From positions 1,178,001 through 1,242,000 of the forward strand of contig NW_026907681.1 of assembly GCF_028389875.1 (NCBI RefSeq): a stretch of 64,000 bases of DNA, written 5' to 3'. The notes under the pieces were generated by a model, which saw only the letters and a list, made by a program, of their open reading frames with translations, was not told the DNA's origin and made no database searches. The DNA comes from Rhea pennata. Lineage: Eukaryota > Chordata > Aves > Rheiformes > Rheidae. The translations under genes were made by a program, and so were the position numbers. This document shows, piece after piece, positions 10,121-22,786 of the stretch; position 1 is the stretch's first letter; every line of letters begins with the position of its first letter.

Positions 10121-10719
10121 GCCCTGCACGGGCAAGGTAGCCGTGAGGTGCAAACCTCAGTCCAGGGAGGCTGGCTCTCCTGAGACTGCCCTGCTGGGGC
10201 GCTCTGCTTGCCTGTGCAGAGCAGCATGGCAAGGGCTGTTTGAGGTGGCTGCCGCGGCTCCTCTGTGGCACTGAGGACCTGACGCTGTCCTCATCTCATC
10301 CCTGCCTTTGGGATACTTTCACCTTTCCTGAGCTGTGCAAAGCCCAGATTAGCAGGTTCTGCTGGCAGCCAGAGAGAGCAGGGTGTTGGTGCTTGCCCTG
10401 GCACGACTCCCCGCCCACCACCTCCACCCTCTCCTGTGCCACAAAGCAGCTGTGCTGGAGCCTATGCTCTCCAGAAGCTGCTTGGGACCAGGTAACGGAG
10501 GGGCCGTGCCTGCAGGCCGGGCAAGATACAGCAGAGACCGTGGGCATGTGTTGCTGTACAGGGCAAGGCGAGTGTGGCAGCTCTCTCTTAGTTGTCTGTC
10601 CACTCTGCCTGCCTTTGGTGGCTCTGAGATTACCTCCTTGCCCACATATTGCCCCATACCATGATCTCCTGGAAGCGTGACTGGAAGTGGAGCAGAGGGA
10701 TAGGAAAGAGAAGGCGCAG

Positions 10720-10840
10720 CTGGAGCATTGCAGTGCCAGATCCCAGGGACTTCCAGAGCTGCAGGAGATGGATGACATGAGCCTGGTGAACAAAGTAGCC
10801 GAGCAGAGCCCTTCCCATCCTGCCTGCTACCCTCAAATAC
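10720..10840. repeat. Intron 1 repeat, unit 2 (matches 10000-10120)
   Basis: Second copy of the diverged intron 1 repeat; see the partner unit. Confidence 0.45.
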
Positions 10841-10963
10841 CTCAAATGGCAGCAGAGCCCTGTGTCTCCTAGCCCCATGTGCTGGTGCCCACAGATGGTG
10901 CTAGGGAGCACCTGTTCCACTCTGGTTCCCGGGGGCCAAGTGTCCGCTTTGGCAAGCCAGCAC

Positions 10964-11016
<53 letters not shown>
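10964..11016. repeat. (CA)n microsatellite
   Basis: About 26 uninterrupted CA dinucleotides in P2RX2 intron 1. Confidence 0.95.
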
Positions 11017-11017
<1 letters not shown>

Positions 11018-11281
11018 GCTCCCTTCACCAGCAAGCAGTTTATTCATAAATACTTACAAAGAGACCGACCCAATGGAAATCTCGAGAAGGACCACTCCAA
11101 TGCTTGTCCCAATCGTCTACATGATGAGAGAGAGAGAGTTGGCAGGTACAATCCTTTTGGGCGTTCCCGAGGAGGCAACTTGGCCCTCTGTTGTGTAGCA
11201 ACTTCCCTCTCCTTTGGAAAAATTCCGGTATTTATGGTTATTCGCGGTAGGCGGGAGTCCCGGCACATGGGGCCAGCAAGT

Positions 11282-12299
11282 GCAGGGAGTTTAGCCCAAC
11301 TCCGCCCCGGTTGCATAACCGGGCTATGACACTGCGCACGTGTGCAGATTTATTTCGGGGGCCACATTGACTTTGGGGTTACTCTTCAACTTCAGACCTT
11401 CTTGTTGACTGTTTCTCATGGTTATTCTGTGGCTGGAAGCCACCAAATCTCTATGTAACCAACCGCTGTTCTTTCTCGCAGATTTCCAGGACCTTGTTAG
11501 TTACTTATTCGTATTCTGCTTAACACAGCGGTAGTGTTCTAGACACCCAAAAGTTGCAACACAGACCGTTCCCACCAAGTATCCCGTAGTACAGATGCAG
11601 CACTCTGGGTCCCAGTGGCGAGGAGATCACTGATAGCGCCTTTTCCTGTCATCCTTCAGAAGGGCTACCAGGAATGGGAGACAAGCCCGCAGAGCTCTGT
11701 CCTCACCAAAGTCAAGGGCGTGACACAGTCACCAAGCAAGGTGTGCGATGTTGCGGTGTACGTAGCCCACAACCACCACCCCCCCCGCCTCCGCTCTACA
11801 CCCCCCCAACCCACACAGCCGAGGTGAGGCTCCGACCCGCCTTTCTCCCTTCTCTGCTCTTGTCTTGCTTGCTTTGGGTGGCCTCTTGGAGCAGTAGATG
11901 AGCAGCAGACTTTCTGCAAGGGCTTCCCAACTGCTCCTTCATCCAGATGGACCCAGCAAAGGAAGCTGTCGTGTGTGGTGGTCCCCGCTGCCTGCATGGG
12001 GACTCCTGTGTTCCCTCCTCCAGGCCCAGCACTGTCCTTGGCTCCCGATGAGGCAACCATAGCTGCGTCCCAGACACATTGGGACTGCATGTTAGGTCAC
12101 CTTTGCAGTGCTGTGCGGCAGGCTCAGCGGAGCTTGGGGAGCTTGGCACGTCGCACCGGGCAGGGCCCTGTGGCCTTAGCCAGGCAGGTGCGCCATGCTC
12201 TGCCTGCCTTGACAAGCAGCGTCAGGCCTCTGTGGTTTTGGATGTTCAGGGCGGGAGAGGGCACTCTCAGATCAGGTCAGGGGAGGCTCTGACATTCAC
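11282..12299. repeat. Segmental duplication block A, copy 1
   Basis: Contains P2RX2 exon 2 and flanking intron and matches 51533-52534 with few differences. In this copy the match stops at GACATTCAC and the sequence jumps to the block that follows exon 3. The downstream copy keeps a further ~1.8 kb here, including exon 3, so the jump looks like a deletion in this copy. Confidence 0.85.
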
Positions 12300-13873
12300 G
12301 TGATGTTGGTGCCTGTAGCTCTCCTCTGCCGCTACTAGTTTGTGGCAGGGATCTGCCTGCCTGCCTTGGCTTGGGCACTCTTTGCGGGCTGCTGAATGAG
12401 GGATCACGGGAGGGGAGATGTGTGGAGACTGAGTGGAGCTTGCTGGCGGATGCAGAGACGTGGGGAATCCTAGTGAGCACAGCTGCCCCTGGCTCAGTTC
12501 CCATGCAAGGAAATGGAGAAGAGGATTGACTGTCTACTCCGGAGGACACACCAAGGAAAGCCATGCTAGAGTAGGGCCACCGCAGGCATGCTTAACGGCT
12601 GCTTACCCCAGGCAGCTTGCAAGGGCTGGCACCTATGCAGAGATGGGGAAGCACATGGGGTGCCCCGTCCCCTCTGCAGCCACAGCGTAGGACTACCAGG
12701 TGCATGTCCTGTTCTCACCATGTCCCCCATGACCCTGCAGGGGCTAACAGTTTGCAGTGCTGTATGCAGCTGCGACCATGACTGCACCCCTGGCGACATG
12801 GACATGTTGGGCCACAGAGAGCTGGGCATGTGCAGGGACAAGTGATCTGTGCAGCACTGCGCACTGGGCAGGATCCCATTTGCCAGGAAGTTCAGCGTTG
12901 TGTGTTCGTCCTCACAGGGCAGAAGACAGGGCGCTGCGTGCCCAGTGCTGGCGGCACCGAGAAGAGCTCTGAAATGCTGGCTTGGTGTCCAGCAGAGGAA
13001 GCGAGTGTCGGGTATGGGCCCCAAAGATGGGTCGTGGCACTGGGGAGGAGAGTCCTCTGCTAGGATGGAACAGGCACCAAAAGGCTGGCCCATCTTCGAG
13101 GTCCCGTTGGACACCAGGGGATGCTCTGGGCGGGACACCTCTGAGGGTGCTCTTGAGAGGTTTGGCCTCTTCATCAACAGGCCATGGCCTAGGGAGGCGG
13201 TGCCATGGCACAGGGATGGCCTTGCACAGGCCATGCCAACAGGGACCATTTTGCTCCCGAAGCCGTAGTGCTTAGGTCTCTCCACAGTGAGTCCCTGGCG
13301 AAGATGGCACCACAGTTCCCCATCCTTATCAAGAGGAACATCCACTTCCCCTGCTTCGGCTTCTCCAAGGATGTCCATGTGGAAGAGATCAATGTGGGGC
13401 CTAGGGATGGAGCAAGTAGACCAGTGGGTACCCAGGCTGCCATGTGTGTACAGGGTATAGAACAAAGTGGAGAGCAATATAGGTGATGCTAAGCAGCTGA
13501 GTGCAGGTCAGGCCCTGCTGCTGGGACCAGGACAGCCTTGCTGCAGCAGCAGTGCTTTGTAGTCAGGTCTTTGGCATAGTGGGGAGAAGGGGGCCACCCT
13601 GGCCCTGCACTTGCATGTGTGTTGTCTGAGTGTGTGTGTGTGGAGTGCAGCCAGATACCTTCCTGAAAGTGCAATGGTGGATAGCACAGCCATTTCCCGT
13701 AACAATTAGGTACCAGAGGAATGAGTGTTCACTGACAGCAGGGAGATGTGGTTGAAATACGTGGACAAGCCTGAAGGATGGAGAGGCAGGAGTGGAGCTG
13801 TGCAGGAGCAGTGCCATTTGGCAGCTGGAGGAGATGCCGGCTTTTCACAGGGGATCCCTGTTCCTAAGTTGCT

Positions 13874-14430
13874 CCCAGAATGACGGAGGTTGGAAGCACC
13901 TCTGGAGATTGCCTTGTTCAACAGCTGCTTAAAGCGGGGTCACCTACAACAGGTTGCTCTAGGCCAAGCCAACTCGGGTTTTTGGTATCTCTGAGGATAG
14001 AGACTCTCTAACCTCTCTGGGCAACCTGGTGCAGTGTTTGATCACCCTCACTGTAAAAAAAATGTTTGTTCTTAAGTTCAGACACAATTACTGTATTTCA
14101 GTTTATGCCCATTGCCTCTCATATGATCACGGGGCACCACTGAGAAGAGCCTGGCTCCATCTTCTTTACTCTTACCCATCAGGTATTTGTACACATTGAT
14201 AAGATGCCCCTGAGCCTTCTCTTCTCCAGACTTAACAGTCCCATTTCTCTCAGCCTCTCCTTACATGAGAGATGCTTCTAGTCCCTTCATCATCATTGCT
14301 GGACTTGCTCCAGTAGGTCCATGTCTTTCTTGTACTGGTGAGACCACACCCACACACAGCACTCCAGCTGTGGCCTCACCAGTGCTGAGGAGAGGGCAGT
14401 AATCACCTCCCTCAACCTGCTGGGACAGGA
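13874..14430 (-). mobile_element. CR1 LINE fragment (3' end, antisense)
   Basis: Read on the minus strand this is the 3' part of a CR1 retrotransposon. Plus-strand hallmarks are GGTTGGAAGCACCTCTGGAG, ACCTACAACAGGTTGC, CTAACCTCTCTGGGCAACCT, TTTATGCCCATTGCCTCT, ATTGATAAGATGCCCCTGAG and GTCCATGTCTTTCTTGTACT. It lies in P2RX2 intron 6 and has a second copy at 55318-55860 through the segmental duplication. Confidence 0.93.
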
Positions 14431-16062
14431 TGTTTTTTTGGGGCTCAGCTGCTGTCTCTGTGATACGGAGTTCTCAACCCTTACTCCATCCATCTATCCT
14501 TCACTCTTGCTTGCCCCTGCCTCCACTGAGGAAGGTGGTGATGATGAGGATGGTAATTATTGAGAAAGAAGGAGCAGCAATGCTCACACTGGTGGGTAGA
14601 TATGGGGCATGTGGCCTTGCAAAGGGAGCGGTTGAAGTCTTTGGGAACAAGAATCCCTTTGAAAATGCCAGCATCTCGCCAGGTAACTACCCCAGGGTTC
14701 CTCCTCTTCCTGCTCTCCACCCTCCTGCTGTGCAGGCCATCCCTTAGTCAGTCATGTGCATTTTTGAGTGCCTGCATACATCCACGTCTGGTATGTAGTT
14801 CTCCTAGGAAATCCCTTCACCGTTCATCAGCTGGGACTGTCAGTGATGGCATGGATACCAATGAGCAGAGCTGGGGTTTAATGTTTCGTTTGGGTGCTTC
14901 ACGATATTAGGAAGAAAATTGAGGCGTATTGGTGTGCTGCTCTATGCCATGGCTCTGGCTTTGTCTCCCCAGGGGCAACATTCAAGCTGCTGAGAGCAGT
15001 TACTTGAAAAGCTGCACCTTCAACACCACCTCTGCCCTTTGCTGCCCCATCTTCATGGAGCAGGTGGGAGAGAACTTAAGGGAGCTGGCAGAGAAGGTGT
15101 CTTGCTGGCTGGGCACAGGGCGATCCTTCAGCACCTGCTCTAGTGCTTGGCTCCACGGGATCATCACTCACTGACACTGTTGAGACTCAGAGGCAGCTGG
15201 AGGCAGGTCCCTGGCCCTGCTGCCCTGCCAGTATGCTGCAGGGCCTAGCTGGGATGGGCTGAGGGCAGTGGCAGCTTAGCCAGCCTCAACAGCTCGGAGC
15301 ACAGCACATCCACTGCAGCCCCTGAGCAGTCCTTTCTGCCCACCTTGCACATGCAGAGCCCTGCAAGGCTCCCAGGCCCAGGGTCTCTCTTACGAGGCCC
15401 CTGTGCAGAGGCTGGAGAGCAGGAGGCCAGCTGGCAGCAAAGCATAGACTGCAGGTGTGCCTGTATCACTGCCAGGACTGGCAGGTTTGCTCGCCCAGTG
15501 GTGGGGACTCATTCACACACTTTGGGAAATACCATGACATTGCCAGGGGAGGGCAGTGCACCCAGCATTTGGTCTCCAGCCCCATCCGGCCCTGCTGCCT
15601 CTGCTGCCCTCTTGGGAGTAGATAATTCCCATCCAGGGAAGGAACTCAGCACTGTTCCATCCTCCCTCCAGGTTCTGCATCCCCTGCTCAGCCCCAGCAC
15701 CCTCCAGACCCTAGAGGCCCCCCACTCTGCATCTGGGAATGCTCCCTGATGCCTAGCCATGCTCCCAACTCAGCTGGAAAGCCCACTGCTGGGGCAGAGC
15801 TCCCCTGGGTAAGCAGCCTTGCAAGCAGTGCTGCTGGCTTCCCTGGCAGGGCCGTGTGCCCCAGTATGGTGGCATTCCCGGCCTTTCCCAGCGGGTGATG
15901 AGGATGACAGCTGTGCTAACGCCTGAGTGGGGGGAAATGCCCTGCTTGCTTGCTGGCTTATCATGCCCATGGCCAAGCTGTGTGCACAGTAGTGCTGTGC
16001 CCTGGGCTCACTGTGTCCATGGTGTGCTGCTGCTGTACTAGGCCTGCTGGTTTCTGCTGCAG

Positions 16063-17013
16063 GGTGGGGTGGTCATCAACTGGAACTGTAACCTGGGCCT
16101 GCCTGAAACCGACTGCAACCCCCACTACTCCTTCCACCGCCCCGATCCCAAGACCACTTCAGCTTCCCCTGGCTACAGCTGCAGGTGATGGCTCTGTCCC
16201 AGGCAGTGGCACTTGCAGTCCTGCATCCTCCTCCTGCCCTCCCTGGTCCTGCTGTGGCTGGTCCCCATCACTGGGCCCTTCTACCTGTCTCCCCAGGAGG
16301 TCTGCGAAGTATTACAAATGGAACGGGACCCACACACGAGTGTTGATCAAGGCCTGTGGGATCCATATTGATGTCATCGTGCAGGGCCAGGTAGGATTTT
16401 GCATGGTCCATGTGCTACTGGGGTGCATATGTGCATAATATGCTGCCGTGGTGCTAGGACCGTCCTGGAAAAGCAGCTCTTCTCCACTGCTGCCTCAGAG
16501 CTGGGATGAACACAGCCAGGCCTCTTCTGCTCAGCCTTGCAGAGGAATGGGGGAATCCCAGGTGCCTCAAATTAGAACCTTTGGCAAAGTGTGCAAAGTG
16601 TGCTGGAAGGAAATGCAAGACCTCATAGTGTGCGCTGCTGCTTGGGTAGGTTGTCCACACTGTGGCTTGGGCAGAGGGAGGTCTCTGCTCAGTCTCATTC
16701 CTTGTGCCCAACCCAGAGTGAATGCAGGCCCAGGCAGGAGGCAACCTGGGCTGGGCAGCGATTGCTGATCCCATCCTTTCTGCCAGGCAGGGAAGTTTAG
16801 CCTGATCCCCACTGTCATCAACTTGGCCGTGGCTCTGACCTCGCTGGGAATGGTGAGTATTGGTGCCGGGGGCTCGGCCCAGCTGCGCACTCCCAGCACT
16901 GACCTCCCTCTCTCACCTTCCAGGGCTCCTTCCTCTGGGACTGGATCCTGCTGAGCTGCATGAACAAGGACCAGGTGTACAGCAGCAGGAAATTTGAGCA
17001 GGCACCACCCTAG
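16063..17013 (+). pseudogene. P2RX2: P2RX2 exons 8-11, best preserved part of copy 1
   Basis: These four exons join in phase with canonical AG/GT borders. Exon 8 carries VVINWNCNL and [13 protein letters not shown] and ends in GYSCR, where P2X receptors normally have an N-F-R ATP-binding triplet. Exon 9 has [20 protein letters not shown], the segment with the ATP-contacting lysine. Exon 10 has AGKFSLIPTVINLAVAL leading into TM2. Exon 11 has GSFLWDWILLSCMNKDQVYS, then a short tail ending EQAPP. The C-terminal tail is shorter than the long tails of mammalian P2X2. This part occurs only in copy 1; neither downstream copy reaches exon 8. Confidence 0.85.
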
Positions 17014-17900
17014 ATCCTGGCCCTGGAGGTTTGGTCCTCTGGGACAGAGCAGTGGCCATGCTGCCAGCAAGGCAGGGCAGGGTGCCTGGGCACGGCTGCA
17101 GGCTGGGCAGCAGCATGTGGCTGGGGCTGCCAGGGCATCTGGCCCCTCCAGCCATCTCTCACCCCCGCGGCAGGCTGAAGGTGCCTCAGAGGCTGCTCCA
17201 CGACATACAGCACCTCAGGGCTCTCCAGCCTCCAGAGAGTCTGTCCCGCAGGGACCAACCGCTTGTCCCTCCCCCACCACGTACAGCCACAGCAGGAAGG
17301 AGCCACTGTGCCAGGCAGCAATAACACTTCCTCCGTCCGGGCCCTGCTCGACTCTGAGCTACCTGCTTTTCCCACGCGATGATCCCTGTGCCTGGCCAGG
17401 ATGCACCGGGCACCTTGCCGGCTGCTGCTGCTGGCCACCAAGAGCCACGGCCCCCTCCCTTCCCTCAGCCATGCTTCAAGCAGCTCCACGCAGGTCCTGC
17501 CCCATGGCTGCCAGCTGCTGTGAGAGGCTGGGGGTCAAGAAAAGCCCCAGTGGCAGGGCAGACCCGTGGTGCCCTGGCTGGCTCTTGTGGGGGCTTTCAG
17601 GAGCTTTTGCTCTGGAGCAGAAGGCAGTGCCTGACTACTGGCTCTGCTTCAGCACACCGGGAATGGGCATTACCATTTTCTGGCTGGCTTGGAGCGCTGG
17701 CAGCCCCATCCTGGAGCAGCTCCTGGCTGCGGGCACCCAGGGCCCTGGGGGCAGGGGTGGGGACATCTCGAGTAGGCCTGCCCTGCTCATCCCCTGTGCC
17801 CCTGCAAAGCTGCCACAGATGGAGCTGCAGCAGTGGTAGTGGCCCTGGAGCCGTACTGAGGACTAGAGCAAGTCCTGCACTAGCCAAGCAGCCAGTACCC

Positions 17901-17906
17901 AATAAA
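17901..17906 (+). terminator. P2RX2: P2RX2 polyadenylation signal
   Basis: AATAAA lies about 890 bases after the P2RX2 stop and is followed by a C/T-rich stretch. The segment 17014-17900 would be the 3' UTR; no further coding exon was recognised in it. 17925-19640 contains no gene I can support. Confidence 0.6.
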
Positions 17907-19148
17907 CTGCAACCACCCAGCCTTGCTGCCTGGAGCCTGATTGCTGCAGCATGTGCTGGGGGGAGGGGGAGGGTGACAGTGCAGCGTTATGGCTAGCGGG
18001 GTGAGAGATGGACATGTGCATCGTTCTACCATCCACCCTAAAAGCTGCACCCTGCTGCAGTGCCAGGGCACGGATGCTCTTGCCCCAGAGCCCAGGTGGT
18101 AGGGAACATGAGTACAAGCACCTGCTTGCCCTGCACTGCAGCAGTAGGGGAGGAGGACAAGTCCCCCCCCAACCCCTGCCAGCGTGGTGCATGGACCTCT
18201 GCCAACACCAACCCTGCCCTGAGGCTGCAGCTGTCTGAGCCTATGCCCAAAAGCAATTCACAGCAGGTACCTGGCAGTAACTCACCCAGGCATAACCTGA
18301 TTATTTTCTGGCTCTCAGGTTACAGCAGCTCAGCTCAGCACATCCTCCCCCAGCATAGCTCAGCCCAGGCAGAAGTTTGGGGGAAAGGGGTCTTGTCACA
18401 CCGGGCAAGGGAAGACCCCAAGCCATGTCTTGAAGGCTCTCCCACAGGCTGGAGGGTGGGGATGCAGATGGAGGACATGCCAGGGGTACAGGCAGGGGAC
18501 TTCTGGTGCACCAAAACCTCCTCTTGCTCCCCTTGCTGGGCTGGGGAGCATCTTCCCCCTTTGACTTGGGGTGCAATTGCTCACAGGAACAAGGTAATAC
18601 CATTGCAAGAGGAGTCTACCTTGTCCTCATTCCAAGAAGAGGACGTGGCTTCTCTAGGACCAAAGAGCAACTCTGAGCAGGCAAACCTATGGGAAGGGCT
18701 TGGGGGAAGGAGCCAGCCTCTCACTGTAGAGCAGCAGGATGAAGGCAAGTGCCTGCCCCCACCTCCAGCAGCTCATTGCCCTGAGGAGAGCAGGAGCAAT
18801 GATGCAGGGCTGAGAGGAGCTGCCTGGCGCAGGTTGAAGCCACTGGAGGCTCCGCTGGACCAAACCTTAACTCAATTGCACAACGCAATGATTGCATTAG
18901 GGCCAGGTTTCTCTGCCCGTCCAGGCCAGCTCATTTCCTCCAACTCTAATAACAAGAAAACAAACACATAGGTACAGGCCCCTCAACCCCCCTTTCAGCA
19001 GTACTAGATGGAGGGAGGGCATAGCGAAGGACAGGACGACTTGCCCCATAACCCAATGCTAATAGAAACAGGTATACTATAGAAGTGAAAAAACAAAGCT
19101 CAGAAAAATATTTTCAATACAGGTATGTGTGGAGGGCATTGAATAAAA

Positions 19149-19150
<2 letters not shown>

Positions 19151-19207
<57 letters not shown>
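19151..19207. repeat. (TA)n-(CA)n compound microsatellite
   Basis: About 20 TA units followed by about 8 CA units, between the 3' ends of P2RX2 and POLE. Confidence 0.95.
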
Positions 19208-19648
19208 TATATAAAAGGAAGTGTCAGAAGTAGCTGAACACAGAGTGTTTCAAAATGCCCAGAAAATTAACTGGAATCTAGTAATCTTGGCTCCCCTCAT
19301 GCTTTTTCAGGCTTCTGCAAGCAGGAGTAGATGGAAAGGACCAGGAGGCCAGGCTTCAGCTAAGCACTGGCCTCCTGGGTTTCATCACACCTGTGCTGGG
19401 ATTTCAGTGAGCAGCCCCCCCACCCTATGACTCACTGCTGTCAACTTGAAGCTTTAGCACCCAAGTGGGACAGCTCCCTTGCTCCCCTTCCAGCCCAACT
19501 AGAAGAGTCTGGCTTTCTCCTCCCTCTAGGAATCCTGCCCCATGGCTCAGAGAATGCTCGTTTCCAGGGTGCCTACAGCTCCCTGCTGTGTGTGGGCCAT
19601 AGCACGTGCTCCTCTACCCAAAGAACCAGATGCATTGTCTGTGACACA

Positions 19649-19654
19649 TTTAAT
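19649..19654 (-). terminator. POLE: Candidate POLE polyadenylation signal (ATTAAA)
   Basis: The minus strand reads ATTAAA about 350 bases after the POLE stop, the commonest variant of AATAAA. No AATAAA was seen on this strand nearby. Confidence 0.35.
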
Positions 19655-20000
19655 TGTCTAAAACTCCACATTAAAACCACAGAGATTCATGCACACAGGG
19701 TGCTGCCTACAGCACAAACTCCCATCCCAAACTGGGCTTCTGCAGGGCTCTGGCAAATGCAGTCCCCCCTCCCCCATAGAGAGCAGTTCCAGCCCTAGGC
19801 ACCTTCTTAATTCCCCCAGCACAGCACCAGGCTGTGACCAGGACTGCCCCAACACCGCTTAGCGCCCCCACACAGTACAAGATGGATATGTGGCTTCTCC
19901 GAGATCTATCACAGAGCACAAATGCTCTTCAGCAGAGGTGAGAGCAAGTACCCAGAGCTGACACAGCAACAAAAAAAGACAGCAGGACAAGTTCATCACA

Positions 20001-21673
20001 TCACTGCTGGAGCTGGTGGTTTGTACGGAGCAGCCACTCAATAGTTTCCAGCAGATAGGCCACACTGTAGTGCCAAGCAATGCTCTGGAAGATGTTGATG
20101 TGCTCCATGAAGATCTGAGGGGGAAGATACCAGTGAGGGAGGGCTGCCCAGCACACCTCATGCATGAGCCAGGGAAGATGGAAGCTGGAGGGGACAGGGG
20201 GGAGAAGGCCAGGCCAGGAGAAGTTCTGCAAGCTGGTCAGGCAGGACTGCCTGGGTTGAGCACAAAGCAACGAATAAACAGCCAGAAAGCACAGAGAGAT
20301 GAACTTGTGCCAGATGGGCTGAAAGGGACAAGTTATCACTGGGTTTTTCACTGGCTATTACAGAGGAGCTGCTGGCAGGAGGCTGGACCTGGTGGCAGGA
20401 TGCACACATACCTGGGAAGAAATGGTGAGGGCAAAATCTCCAGCACAACTGCAGTACACAGGCATAGGTATCTCCTTCACACCATGACACTTCTTGCACA
20501 CCTAGAGGCAAAGGAGTTTTAGCTGGGATAGCAGACAAGGCTGAGCAGCTCAGTCCTTTGACAGGGCTCTCTGGGGAGACACCACTGACATCAGGTCAAT
20601 GGGTCAAGCCTCAGCCAGCCAGCAAAAGGCTGCAGCTATGTGCTGAGAAGAAGTGGAGAGCGCTCGAGCCAAACTCTCCTCATCATATCTCCACTGCATC
20701 ACATCAGTCAGAGAAGTAGGGTTGGGCTGCTCGGTTTCAAGGAGCAGAGAGCAGCTTCAGCCCTCCTGCTGCAGCCTGCCACATCAAGGGCAGGCTCCCG
20801 CAGCACGGCCGCCCAGCACTCATCAAGTCCTGCAGCAGGTAGGCCATTAGCTTCTTCTGCAGCGCTTCCACCAGTGCCATTTCAATGGAATCCGAGTCAT
20901 ACTGGGCCTGGCAGTTGGAGCATACCCAACTGGGCAGCACTGACCCATCCGAGGGGCAGAGAGAAGGGAGATGAACACCAGTGTGACTCTTCCCAAGAGA
21001 AAGCACGGTGCAGCCTCAGCCCTCGCAGCCTAACAAGAGCATTCAGAGAGCCCCGAGTGCCAGGAAGCCATAACCAATTTCGGGAGGGGATAAAGCATCA
21101 GCCAAAGCACCAGCACACCTCAAACTGTCACAGGCAGCTAGGAAAGGGGATGAGCAGAAAATAACCTTGAAGGGAGGTTTATCGCTGTCATGGAACCAAG
21201 CAGACCTTCAAAGCAAAAGGACTGAGAGAAAGATGGACAACATGTGAGTGAATGACAGGCCGAGAGCACAACCATGCTAGGGCCTCTGGTGTCCCCAAGA
21301 GGGACTTAATGCATGCAGCCAGGGCTAAGGGGATTTCCTGGGAAAGGAAGGCTGTATCTGCGAGAGGGCAGGGTCCTTGCACAGGTCCAAGTCCCTGCAA
21401 AAATTGCACTTCCTGCAGATGACTTCAGGGAGCATGTAGGAGCAGCAAGGGTCCCGAAACTGGGCTTCTTCTGAGAACTCACCCACCTCAATGAGGCGCA
21501 GCAGGTCCCGGCACAGTTTGTTTACTTGGTTAGTTATACTGGCATCCAGGGACAACACCTACAGGAGACAGTGTTAGGTAAGGCCACCAGCAGAGAAGAC
21601 GGTCCTCACGGGGACTCACTCTGATGCGAGTGCTAGCTGGGCAAAACAAACTGATTGTAGAATTGCAACAGAT

Positions 21674-21708
<35 letters not shown>

Positions 21709-22786
21709 AGAAAGCACAGCCCACCCCACTAACCTTGTAGATGTATTTGATGAACTCTAGAGCTGGGTTGTTGAGTGGCAAGTAGGAGCCAGGTAGCACC
21801 GAGAACATGTCTGAGGGCTCAGTGGCATTATGGGAACCAGCCATCTTCTTCTGGATCTTCTGAGTGACGGTGAAGAAGCTCTGCGTGAGCTCGTTGGTCA
21901 CGTAATCCTGTGAGAAAGTGATCACGCCTGGAGAGGAGGAGCAGAGAGAGCTCTTGAGCCATATGGAAGCATATGGGGACAGCAAGGTGAGCAGCTCTCT
22001 TCCTGCTGCAGGACTGGCCCAGCAGTGCTGCACACAGCTCTCCCATGGCTAACTGTGGCTAACCGTACTCACCAGGCATGGCTCCCGTCTCTCCCAATGC
22101 CTCCTGGGACACCTGGCTCGTGGCCCTCCTCTTGATGGGAGCGCTCTGAGGGGCATTGTGCTGCAGCTCCTCGCTCCTCCTTCATGCTGTGGTACACAGC
22201 CACAATGTAGGCTGCAGAGACACGTAAGAAAAGCTCCAGATGCAGTCCACGATGGGAGAGTGGCACAAGCGCGACTGTGCTTGTCGACTCTCCTGGGGCA
22301 CCAATGACTAATCAGGAACTAGTGACCTTCTTCCCCTCTCTGAGAGGGTTCACACTGGCGCTGAAACCACCCAAACAATGATATTTACAGACATGGAGGT
22401 GGTTCCTTCTGTATCACATCCAGCACAGTGCAATCTTTGACTGTAAGGGGTTCTTTGGATCAACATCAGAACCTTCTCAGTAGCACAGAGAGCTTCAAGA
22501 AGCTGTGGGGAATGCTGTGGATATGGCTTGGGCAGCAGCAGGGTGCGGATAGCTCTAATCACCAGAGGTAACATTCAAAGTAGGACCAGGCGAGCAGCAG
22601 ACTGCACTCACCCAACACAATCCTGAGGAAGCAGTTCTGACAGGAGGCAGCCTGGCGGAGAAACTGCACGATGTTCCAACTATTCTCTAGCAAGTCCTCC
22701 ACATTTGCTTCTCCATCCTCCTCCTCTTCTTCCTTGTCCTCCTCTTCCTCACTGTCCTCATCCAATACTTGACTCTTGCTAGTGTC
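20001..22786 (-). pseudogene. POLE: POLE exons 43-49 (C-terminal zinc-motif region)
   Basis: Exon 43, 22612-22786: acidic run, then [20 protein letters not shown]. Exon 44, 22073-22211 (AYIVAVYHSMKEE), then a frameshift. Exon 45, 21734-21927 ([19 protein letters not shown]). Exon 46, 21358-21558, with zinc cysteines [13 protein letters not shown]; the donor reads CAG|ATACAG. Exon 47, about 20824-20939 ([19 protein letters not shown]); donor CTTG|ATGAGT. Exon 48, 20412-20501 ([19 protein letters not shown]). Exon 49, 20001-20114 ([19 protein letters not shown]), stop TGA. In both exon 46 and exon 47 the donor G is replaced by A. The cysteine motifs that bind the epsilon accessory subunit are still visible. 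Confidence 0.87.
21678..21706. repeat. Poly(A) tract
   Basis: 29 consecutive A in POLE intron 45, 28 bases from exon 45. No retroposed gene is attached. Confidence 0.9.

Larger units (their letters stand above)
9506..17013 (+). pseudogene. P2RX2: P2RX2, ATP-gated P2X channel gene, copy 1, probably non-functional
   Basis: P2X receptors are trimeric ATP-gated cation channels with two membrane segments and a cysteine-rich ectodomain. Exons seen: 1, 9506-9633 (MGARDCLWAL, STPQVMVVRNGHL, start of TM1); 2, about 11660-11772 ([16 protein letters not shown] with the ATP-site lysines); 4, about 12741-12828; 5, 12918-13011 (TGRCV, AWCPAEE); 6, 13288-13368 (FPILIKRNIHFP); 7, 14973-15096 (GNIQAAESSYLKSCTF); 8, 16063-16184; 9, 16297-16390; 10, 16787-16852; 11, 16924-17013 (TM2, stop TAG). 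Phases agree for 5-6-7 and 7 to 11. Exon 3 is absent, the exon 6 donor reads AA|GGATGT, exon 1 has a GC donor, no clear exon 2 donor is seen, and the NFR motif is SCR. The tail-to-tail POLE neighbour supports P2RX2 over other P2X genes. Confidence 0.85.

Noticed and set aside
13001-13006. GC donor (GAA|GCGAGT) for P2RX2 exon 5
   Set aside because: Using the later GG|GTATGG at 13012 gives a canonical donor, a length near the family value and a phase that fits exon 6, so the GC site is not needed in copy 1.
12566-13477. 303-codon minus-strand frame over P2RX2 exons 4-6
   Set aside because: It is the antisense shadow of the P2RX2 exons. Similar shadows recur at 48466 and 54627 only because the segment is duplicated.
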